Source: JAMHWF01 sp048500255
GTDB lineage: Bacteria > Pseudomonadota > Gammaproteobacteria > Burkholderiales > Burkholderiaceae_C
Assembly: GCA_048500255.1 (NCBI GenBank)
Contig: JASNYH010000008.1
Location: 1 to 64,000, forward strand
DNA: 64,000 nucleotides
Reading direction: 5' to 3'
The notes below the pieces were generated by a model. It was not told where the DNA came from and ran no database searches. It worked only from the letters and a program-made list of their open reading frames with translations. The translations under genes were made by a program, and so were the position numbers. Each line of letters starts with the position of its first letter. Position 1 is the first letter of the stretch. Below, piece by piece: positions 57,524 to 64,000 of the stretch.

Positions 57524-59854
57524 ATGCCATCCGATCGTTCAGTGACCCCGGCTGGAAGTCCGCTGCCGGGGCCGGCCGCGGCCCCATCGCCGCCGCCTGG
57601 CGATGACAACGTGCTGGCCCGGCTGTCGGTTGACCTGGACGACGCGCTGCACTTCGCCGACGCGAGCCTGACGCTGACGCCGCAGCGCCTGGTCGAGCAG
57701 GCCGCCGATCCGGCCGCAAAGCGCGAGTGGCCGCTGACCGAGGGCGCGCGGCTGCGATTATCCGACCACGGCGGTGTCGGCACGTTGGAGCTGCACGACG
57801 CCGCCGGCAGCCGGCTGAGGGTGTGGCGCTTCACGGTGCGCCAACACCCGGACGCGCTGCGCCTGGCCGAGCGTCACGAGCAGGCCCGGGCAGCACTGGC
57901 GAGCAGCGCGGCCCCCGCGCCGGCCGCGCCTCGTCTGTGCCCCACGTGCGACGCCGCGCTGCCCGACGACAGCGATGTCTGCCCGAGCTGCCACCCCGAA
58001 GCCGGCCCGCCGCCCTCGACCTGGGTGCTGCTGCGGCTGGGGCGCTTCGCGCGGCCCTACCAGGGGCGGCTGCTGCTCGGCTTCGTGCTGACGCTGGCGG
58101 GCACGGCGGCGACGCTGGTACCGCCGTACCTCACGATCCCGCTGATCGACGACATCCTGATCCCCTTCCAGGGCGGCCGGCCGATCGACTGGGCGCTGGT
58201 CTGGCTCTACCTCGGCGGGCTGCTCGGCGCCTCGCTCGTCGCCTGGGGGCTGGGCTGGGCGCGCACCTACCTGCTGGCGCTCGTGTCGGAGCGCATCGGC
58301 GCCGACCTGCGCACGACGACCTACGACCACCTGCTCAAGCTGCCGCTCGACTACTTCGGCGGCAAGCGCACCGGCGACCTGATGGCGCGCATCGGCTCCG
58401 AGACCGACCGCATCAACGTCTTCCTGTCGCTGCACGCGCTCGACTTCGCGACCGACGTGCTGATGATCGTGATGACGGCGGCGATCCTGTTCTCGATCCA
58501 CCCCGGGCTGGCGCTCGTCACGCTGCTGCCGCTGCCGCTGATCGTGTGGCTGATCCATCTGGTGCGCGAGAAGCTGCGCACCGGCTTCGAGCGCATCGAC
58601 CGCGTATGGGCCGAGGTGACGAACGTGCTGGCCGACACCATCCCCGGCATCCGCGTCGTCAAGGCCTTCGCACAGGAGGCGCGCGAGTCGGCGCGCTTCA
58701 AGTCGGCCAACGACCACAACCTGGCCGTCAACGACCGGCTCAACCGCACCTGGTCGCTGTTCGCGCCGACGGTGGCGCTGCTCACCGAGCTGGGCCTGCT
58801 CGTCGTGTGGGCCTGCGGCGTGTGGCTGGTGTCGCGCAACGAAGTGACGGTGGGCGTGCTGACGGCCTTCATCGCCTACATCGGCCGCTTCTACGGCCGG
58901 CTCGACTCGATGAGCCGCATCGTGTCGTTCACGCAGAAGGCGGCGGCCGGCGCCAAGCGCATCTTCGACATCCTCGACCACGAGTCCAACGTGCCCGAGC
59001 CGGCGCAGCCGGTGCCGATCGCGCGGCTCGACGGCCGCATCGCGCTGCGCAACGTGGCGTTCCGCTACGGCAGCCGGCCGATCCTCAACGGGCTGGACCT
59101 CGAGATCCGGCCCGGCGAGATGATCGGCCTGGTGGGCCACAGCGGCTCGGGCAAGAGCACGCTCGTCAACCTGATCTGCCGCTTCCACGACGTGTCGGGC
59201 GGCGCGATCGAAGTCGACGGCATCGACGTGCGGCGCTACGCCATCGCCGACTTCCGGCGCCACATCGGGCTGGTGCTGCAGGAGCCGTTCCTGTTCTTCG
59301 GCTCGATCGCCGAGAATATCGCCTACGGCAAGCCCGGCGCGACGCGCGACGAGATCGTCGCCGCGGCGCGCGCCGCGCACGCGCACGAGTTCATCCTGCG
59401 GCTGCCGCAGGGCTACGACTCGCTGGTCGGCGAGCGCGGCCAGGGCCTCTCGGGCGGCGAGCGTCAGCGCATCTCGATCGCGCGCGCGCTGCTGATCGAC
59501 CCGCGCATCCTGATCCTCGACGAGGCTACTTCGGCCGTCGACACCGAGACCGAACGCGAGATCCAGCGCGCGCTCGACAACCTCGTGCGCGGGCGCACGA
59601 CGCTCGCCATCGCGCACCGGCTGTCGACGCTGCGCCGCGCCGACCGCCTCGTCGTGATGGACCGCGGCGCCATCGTCGAGGTCGGCAACCACGACGAACT
59701 GATGCAGCGCCAGGGCGCCTACTGGCGCCTCTACCAGGCGCAGGCACGCATCGAGGAGCAGGAGGCGGCGCTCGCCGAGAGCGCCGAAGTCGTGCCCGAC
59801 AGCGAGGCCGGCGCGCCGCCGCCCAACCACCATGAGCTGAGGATGCAGGCATGA
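57524..59854 (+). CDS. Cyanophycin-locus ABC transporter (fused permease-ATPase with N-terminal zinc ribbon)
   Basis: A 776-residue type I exporter-like protein. Residues 1-130 form a hydrophilic domain, and a four-Cys zinc ribbon follows (C139, C142, C153, C156). Six transmembrane helices (about 175-460) precede the ATPase (about 490-750), with Walker A GHSGSGKST, signature LSGGERQRISIARALL, Walker B LILDEATSAVD and a switch His (AHRLST). It is divergent from cphA' (159 bp apart) and coupled by ATGA to the DUF1854 gene. Proteins of this kind accompany cyanophycin synthetases in Burkholderiales. The cargo (Asp-Arg, Arg or an oligomer) is unknown. Confidence 0.88.
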   Translation: MPSDRSVTPAGSPLPGPAAAPSPPPGDDNVLARLSVDLDDALHFADASLTLTPQRLVEQAADPAAKREWPLTEGARLRLSDHGGVGTLELHDAAGSRLRVWRFTVRQHPDALRLAERHEQARAALASSAAPAPAAPRLCPTCDAALPDDSDVCPSCHPEAGPPPSTWVLLRLGRFARPYQGRLLLGFVLTLAGTAATLVPPYLTIPLIDDILIPFQGGRPIDWALVWLYLGGLLGASLVAWGLGWARTYLLALVSERIGADLRTTTYDHLLKLPLDYFGGKRTGDLMARIGSETDRINVFLSLHALDFATDVLMIVMTAAILFSIHPGLALVTLLPLPLIVWLIHLVREKLRTGFERIDRVWAEVTNVLADTIPGIRVVKAFAQEARESARFKSANDHNLAVNDRLNRTWSLFAPTVALLTELGLLVVWACGVWLVSRNEVTVGVLTAFIAYIGRFYGRLDSMSRIVSFTQKAAAGAKRIFDILDHESNVPEPAQPVPIARLDGRIALRNVAFRYGSRPILNGLDLEIRPGEMIGLVGHSGSGKSTLVNLICRFHDVSGGAIEVDGIDVRRYAIADFRRHIGLVLQEPFLFFGSIAENIAYGKPGATRDEIVAAARAAHAHEFILRLPQGYDSLVGERGQGLSGGERQRISIARALLIDPRILILDEATSAVDTETEREIQRALDNLVRGRTTLAIAHRLSTLRRADRLVVMDRGAIVEVGNHDELMQRQGAYWRLYQAQARIEEQEAALAESAEVVPDSEAGAPPPNHHELRMQA

Positions 59855-60327
59855 CGCGCCCCGGCCATCCGCTGCGTTTGCACCGCGACGCCGCCGGCCG
59901 GCTGGTGCTGACCGACGACGCCGGCGTCGAGCACGTCGGCGCCGTGCCGGTGCGCGCCTTTCCGCTCGCCGCGCCCGACGAGGGCCTGGCGATCGTCGGC
60001 CCGACCGGCCGCGAGCTCGCCTGGGTCGAGCACCTCGACGCGCTCGACGCCGCGACACGCCGCCTCGTCGACGAGGAACTCGCGCCGCGCGAGCTGGTGC
60101 CCGAGATCCGCCGCCTGGTGCGCGTGTCGAGCGTCGTCACGCCGAGCACCTGGACGGTCGAGACCGACCGCGGCGACACCGAGTTCGTGCTCAAGGCGGA
60201 AGAGGACATCCGCCGCCTGCCCGGCGGCACGCTGCTGATCGCGTCGGCGCACGGGATGCAGTACCGGATCGCGGATCGTGCGGCGTTGGACCGGGGGTCG
60301 CGGAAGTTGCTCGATCGGTTTCTGTAA
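59851..60327 (+). CDS. DUF1854 family protein of the cyanophycin locus
   Basis: A 158-residue soluble beta-rich protein with the DUF1854 features: VPVRAFPLAAPDEGLAIV, EELAPRELVPEIRRLVRVSS and the C-terminal RIADRAALDRGSRKLLDRFL-type end. Its ATG overlaps the ABC gene stop by 4 bp. It is the constant partner of the cyanophycin-associated ABC protein, so it may be a soluble accessory of that transporter. No catalytic motif is visible. Confidence 0.87.
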   Translation: MTRPGHPLRLHRDAAGRLVLTDDAGVEHVGAVPVRAFPLAAPDEGLAIVGPTGRELAWVEHLDALDAATRRLVDEELAPRELVPEIRRLVRVSSVVTPSTWTVETDRGDTEFVLKAEEDIRRLPGGTLLIASAHGMQYRIADRAALDRGSRKLLDRFL

Positions 60328-60332
60328 AGGTT

Positions 60333-60373
60333 GCCCTCTCCCACGCGAGAGGGAGAGGGTTCGGGGTGAGGGG
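60333..60373. repeat. REP-like intergenic element
   Basis: CCCTCTCCC...GGGAGAGGG with the tail TTCGGGGTGAGGGG is the common dispersed intergenic palindrome of G+C-rich Proteobacteria. It fills most of the 52-bp gap between the convergent DUF1854 and RTX genes and may also act as a bidirectional terminator. Confidence 0.7.
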
Positions 60374-60379
60374 CCCCCG

Positions 60380-63300
60380 CTACACCCAATTCGCCGCGAT
60401 GACCGGCTGCAACGCGCTCTGGTAGTCCGGCGGCAGCGTCGTCTGCCCGGCCGCCGGCGGCGCGAAAGCGGCCATCGCGTCGACCAGTTGCTGCACGTTG
60501 GCCGCCAGCAGCGACTGGCCATCGGCGAGCTGCAGGCTGGTGAGCTGGTGGCCGGCATCGACGTACCAGTCCTCCACCGTCAGTGTGTCCGCCGTGCCGA
60601 TCACCGAGATCTCGAGGTGGTCGCCGGCCTGTCGCAGCCAGATCTGCTCGCTGGTCACGCCCGCCAAGACGCTCAGCACGTCGGAGCCGCTGCCGTCGAC
60701 AACCGTGTCACTGCCCGCGCCGCGACCCCAGCGGTAGACGTCGTCGCCGCCGCCGCCGTCGAGCCAGTCGTCGCCCGCGCCGCCTTCGAGCGTGTCGGCG
60801 CCGCTGCCGCCGAGGAGGCCATCGTCGCCTACGCCACCGTGCAGCGTGTCGCTGCCAGCATCGCCATAGATCCAATCGTTGCCAGCGTCACCGTGCAGCG
60901 TGTCGTCGCCGTCGTCTCCGTGCACGCTGTCGTCGTCGTCGCCACCGTGCAGGGCATCGTCGCCCTCCTTGCCGACGACGATGTCTTGGCCCGCCCCGCC
61001 AACAAGCTGGTTGCTGCCCGAATTGCCGACGACCCAGTTGTCCAGCGCGTTGCCCGTGGCATCGATGTCGGCATCGCCGACCAGCCAGATCTCCTCGACG
61101 TGAGCCGGTAGGACATTGCTGACACTGGCCTCGATAAAGTCGTGGCCCTCGCCGGCGACTTCGACGACGAGGTCGCCGGCACTGTCGACTTGGTAGGCGT
61201 CGTCACCCGCACCGCCGTGCATCGTGTTGCTGCCGGCGCCGCCGAGCAGCCAGTCGTCGCCATCGTTGCCGTGCAGCACGTCGTCACCGTCGTTGCCTTC
61301 GAGGACGTCGTCGTCCGCGCCGCCGTGCAGCGTGTCGTTGCCTGCCTGTCCGTACAGCGTGTCGGCGCCTTCGCCACCTTCGAGCACGTCGTTGCCGTCG
61401 CCGCCGTCGAGCCAGTCGTCGCCGGCGTTGCCGTACAGCGCATCGGCACCGCCGCCGCCGATGAGGCCGTCGTCGCCCGCACCCCCGTGCAGTGTGTCAC
61501 TGCCGGCGCCGCCGAACAGCCAGTCGTTGTCGGCCTCGCCATGCAGCGTGTCGTCGCCGTCGTCGCCGTGCAGGCCGTCGTCGCCGTCGCCGCCGTGCAG
61601 CACGTCGTCACCGTCGATGCCGACGATGGTGTCGTTGCCCGCGCCGCCGGAGAGCTGGTTGCTGCCCGCGTTGCCGACGACCCAGTTGTCCAGCGCGTTG
61701 CCCGTGGCATCGATGTCGGCATCGCCGAGCAGCCAGATCTCCTCGACGTGGTCGGGGAGGGCATAGCTGACGCTTGCCTCGACGAAGTCGATGCCCTCGT
61801 CGGCGAGCTCGACGACGACATCGCCGGCGCTGTCGACCTGATAGGCGTCGTCGCCCGCACCGCCGTACATCGTGTTGTTACCGGAGCCGGCGAGCAGCCA
61901 GTCGTCGCCGTCGTCGCCATGCAGCACGTCGTCGCCTTCGTGGCCTTCGAGGAAGTCGTCGCCCGCCAGGCCATGGATCACGTCGTTGCCGGCGGTGCCG
62001 ATGAGGGTGTCGTCGCCCGCCGTGCCGTCGATCGGCGTGCTGCTGCTGCCGCCGCCGGAGGCGATGACGAGGTCGAACACGTCGCTCACCTGGGCGGTGC
62101 TGTCGTCCGTGGCCGTCACGCGCAGCGAAAGCGTGCCCTCCGAGGCCGCAGGCGGCGTGCCGCTGAAGGTGCGGGAGGCAGCGTCGAAGGCGAGCCAACC
62201 GGGCAGCGCGCTGCCGTCGGCCAGCGTCGCCGTGTAGGCGAGCGAGTCGCCGGCGTCGATGTCCGCGAAGGTGCCGGCCGGCACCGTCAGGCTGAAGGCT
62301 TGGCCTTCGGTGGCCGTCTGGTCGACGAGGGCGGACGCCACCACCGGCGCGTCGTTGACGTTGGTGATCGTCAGCGCGAAGGTGTCGCCGGCCGACGCAC
62401 CGGCCGGATCCGTGGCCGTCACGCGCAGTTGTAGCGTGCCGACGTCGCCGCTGGCGGGAGTGCCCGACAGCGTGCGCGTGGTCGCGTCGAACGACAGCCA
62501 GGACGGCAGAGCGCCGCCGTCGGCGCGCGTCACGCCGTAGGCCAGCGTCGTGCCCGCATCGGGGTCGCTGAAGGCGTCGGCCGGCACGACATAGCTGTAG
62601 GCGGCATCCTCGGCGGTAGCCTGATCGGCGATGGGGTTCGCCACGGTCGGCGTGCCGTTGGAGCCGGCGGCCGCCACGTCGAGGCTGAACGTGGTCGACG
62701 CGCTGGCGCCGGCAGCGTCGGTGGCGGTGACGCGCAGTGCCAGATCGGCAGCGCCGCCGCTGGGAGTGCCGCCGAGCACGCGCGTCGCAGCGTCGAAGCT
62801 CAGCCAAGACGGCAGCGCCGAGCCGTCGGCCAGCGTCACGGCGTACGTCAGCGTGTCGCCGGCGTCGACGTCGGCGAAGGTGCCGGCCGGGATCGTCAGG
62901 CTGAAGGCCTGGCCTTCGGTGGCGCTCTGGTTCGCGACAGCCGAAGCCACGGTGGGAACGTCGTTGACGTTGCCGATGGTCAGCGCGAAGGTATCGCTCA
63001 CCGAGGCGCCCAGCGGATCGGTGGCCGTGACCCGGATCTGCAGCGTGCCGACATCGGCATTGGCCGGCGTGCCCGACAAGGTGCGCGTCGCCGGGTCGAA
63101 GCTCAGCCACGCCGGCAGCATGCTGCCGTCGGCGAGCGTGGCCCCGATCGTCAGCGTGGTGCCGGTGTCCGGGTCGCTGAAGGTGCCGGCGGGAATGGCG
63201 TGGCTGAACGGACTGTCCTCGAGACCGGACTGGTCCGCCAGCGGATTGACGACGACCGGCGCCTGGTTGGTGCCCGACAACGCCATGCCGATGGTCGCGA

Positions 63301-64000
63301 GATCCCAGACGGTGCCGTCGCTGAACCGGAACTGCTGCACCGGATTCGCGACATTGGTCGGATCGCCGTCGAGATAGAAGTGCTGGATGAGCACGCGATC
63401 GTCGGTGCCGGCGATACCGACCATGAGGAACGTCGGCTGGCCCGTGGCCGAGTCGATGGCTCGTGCGAGCACGATGTCCTCGGGCGCGACGCCCGCCTTG
63501 AACTGCAGCGTGTTGAGCTTGCCCGCAGTGGCGTCGGCGATGCCGACGATCGCATCCTGCCCGTCGCCCAGACCGAACAGGTACACGTTGTTGCCCGACA
63601 GCCCGTAGTGCACGTCGTCGCCGGCGCCGCCGTCGAAGATGTCGCCGGCCTCGCCGATCAAGGCGTCGGCCCCGTCGCCGCCGACCAGCGTGTCCGCGCC
63701 GGCCTCGCCGAAGAGGGTGTCGTCTCCACTGCCGCCGTCGAGGTGGTCGTTGCCCGAGCCGCCGCTCAGCTCGTCGATGCCGGCGCTGCCGAGCAGGATG
63801 TCGTCGCCGCCTTGGCCGAAGAGGTAGTCGTTGCCGTCGCCGCCGTCGGCGAAGTCGGCGCCGTCGTCGGCCGTCTCGACCGTGCTGAGCATGCCGTCGC
63901 CGAGCAGGATGTCGTCGCCGGTGCCGCCGTAGAGCGTGTCGCGGCCGCCGTTGCCGGCCAGTTGGTCGTTGCCTTCCTCACCATCGAGATAATCGTCGCC
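60380..64000 (-). CDS. Large RTX/Ig-repeat secreted protein, 5' end outside window
   Basis: At least 1206 C-terminal residues of an acidic secreted protein; the frame is open to the window edge. In order (counting from the Met at 63892) it has: RTX Ca-binding nonapeptides (about -36 to 90, GGxGxDxL); a haemolysin-related beta domain (about 100-205, FSDGTVWDLATI); four cadherin/He_PIG-type Ig domains (about 210-630, each with LPSWLSFDxATRTLSGTP); a long RTX block with two 216-residue repeats; and a terminal haemolysin-related domain ending in NWV. Such proteins leave by a type I secretion system using a C-terminal signal and act as adhesins or biofilm proteins. No T1SS genes are in the window. 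Confidence 0.9.
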   Translation of the reverse strand, partial: GDDYLDGEEGNDQLAGNGGRDTLYGGTGDDILLGDGMLSTVETADDGADFADGGDGNDYLFGQGGDDILLGSAGIDELSGGSGNDHLDGGSGDDTLFGEAGADTLVGGDGADALIGEAGDIFDGGAGDDVHYGLSGNNVYLFGLGDGQDAIVGIADATAGKLNTLQFKAGVAPEDIVLARAIDSATGQPTFLMVGIAGTDDRVLIQHFYLDGDPTNVANPVQQFRFSDGTVWDLATIGMALSGTNQAPVVVNPLADQSGLEDSPFSHAIPAGTFSDPDTGTTLTIGATLADGSMLPAWLSFDPATRTLSGTPANADVGTLQIRVTATDPLGASVSDTFALTIGNVNDVPTVASAVANQSATEGQAFSLTIPAGTFADVDAGDTLTYAVTLADGSALPSWLSFDAATRVLGGTPSGGAADLALRVTATDAAGASASTTFSLDVAAAGSNGTPTVANPIADQATAEDAAYSYVVPADAFSDPDAGTTLAYGVTRADGGALPSWLSFDATTRTLSGTPASGDVGTLQLRVTATDPAGASAGDTFALTITNVNDAPVVASALVDQTATEGQAFSLTVPAGTFADIDAGDSLAYTATLADGSALPGWLAFDAASRTFSGTPPAASEGTLSLRVTATDDSTAQVSDVFDLVIASGGGSSSTPIDGTAGDDTLIGTAGNDVIHGLAGDDFLEGHEGDDVLHGDDGDDWLLAGSGNNTMYGGAGDDAYQVDSAGDVVVELADEGIDFVEASVSYALPDHVEEIWLLGDADIDATGNALDNWVVGNAGSNQLSGGAGNDTIVGIDGDDVLHGGDGDDGLHGDDGDDTLHGEADNDWLFGGAGSDTLHGGAGDDGLIGGGGADALYGNAGDDWLDGGDGNDVLEGGEGADTLYGQAGNDTLHGGADDDVLEGNDGDDVLHGNDGDDWLLGGAGSNTMHGGAGDDAYQVDSAGDLVVEVAGEGHDFIEASVSNVLPAHVEEIWLVGDADIDATGNALDNWVVGNSGSNQLVGGAGQDIVVGKEGDDALHGGDDDDSVHGDDGDDTLHGDAGNDWIYGDAGSDTLHGGVGDDGLLGGSGADTLEGGAGDDWLDGGGGDDVYRWGRGAGSDTVVDGSGSDVLSVLAGVTSEQIWLRQAGDHLEISVIGTADTLTVEDWYVDAGHQLTSLQLADGQSLLAANVQQLVDAMAAFAPPAAGQTTLPPDYQSALQPVIAANWV
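60745..61978 (-). repeat. Two tandem ~648-bp repeats inside the RTX gene
   Basis: Copies about 60745-61330 and 61393-61978 lie 648 bp (216 codons) apart. Their middle parts are nearly identical over about 80 bp (ALDNWVVGN region at about 61025 and 61673). Each encodes an RTX block and a non-RTX beta insert (DAYQVDSAGD...VEEIWL). Confidence 0.75.

Noticed and set aside
60745..61978. Regular GTCGTC-rich repeats that could look like a CRISPR array or satellite
   Set aside because: The periodicity is 27 bp and in frame with RTX nonapeptide codons; there are no unique spacers.

Overview
The window is about 70% G+C and densely packed with genes of beta-proteobacterial type. The gene content and order (gltA/sdhE/sdhBADC behind a GntR regulator and mdh, an actP/DUF485/DUF294 acetate module, and a paired cyanophycin synthetase locus with a DUF1854 partner) point to an aerobic member of the Burkholderiales, probably from the Rubrivivax/Leptothrix/Ideonella side. 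This placement is inferred from gene content, not from a marker gene. I found no rRNA, tRNA, CRISPR array, insertion sequence or prophage. Most very long overlapping reading frames on the opposite strand are high-GC shadows and are left out.

Layout. 1-4.6 kb: 5' part of ettA, a sensor kinase with a dual-receiver regulator, and the helicase rhlE. 4.8-8.2 kb: a small conserved protein, a CaiB-type CoA enzyme coupled to a 2OG-Fe(II) oxygenase, and a membrane protein with a faint NERD-like look. 8.2-11.7 kb: a SenA/EgtB-like enzyme leads an overlapping operon with a DUF2784 protein and an atypical SDR, divergent from selD. This looks like selenium (selenoneine-type) metabolism, but no SenB is visible. 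11.8-18.2 kb: two small membrane proteins, then an A1-type haem-copper cytochrome oxidase operon (subunits II, I, two III-like, IV-like) ending in haem O synthase. 18.2-18.8 kb: a small membrane protein and a hotdog thioesterase.

19.0-27.1 kb is a TCA-cycle block. On the minus strand a GntR regulator is followed by sdhC-sdhD-sdhA-sdhB-sdhE-gltA. Divergent from it are mdh and a CitE-like lyase, with a perfect TCTTATATAAGA palindrome between the two arms. Then come a secreted protein, serC-serA, a hybrid kinase with a complete His-Asp-His relay, and acnA (33.8-36.5 kb). 36.6-47.4 kb: an SbmA/BacA-like ABC protein, then an acetate-sensing and transport cluster. It contains a membrane sensor fused to a DEDDh exonuclease, a lone receiver, a CrbS-like symporter-kinase, a small membrane protein, a CBS/DUF294 protein, actP and a DUF485 protein, with several 4-bp ATGA overlaps. 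47.5-50.3 kb: a candidate FNR-type site in front of a Tat-exported sulfide:quinone reductase-like enzyme, a membrane protein and a TlpA-like thioredoxin. 50.3-51.3 kb: an acyltransferase.

51.4-60.3 kb is a cyanophycin locus: cphA, a second synthetase whose Mur-ligase-like P-loop is destroyed, an ABC exporter-like protein with its own zinc ribbon, and a DUF1854 protein. A gene resembling Bacillus Tgl transglutaminase is convergent with cphA. After a REP-like element, 60.4-64.0 kb holds the C-terminal part of a very large RTX/Ig-repeat secreted protein that runs off the window.

The strongest leads for something undescribed are the Tgl-like protein beside the cyanophycin genes, the PAS-sensor/exonuclease fusion in the acetate-sensing operon, and the senA-DUF2784-SDR operon opposite selD.
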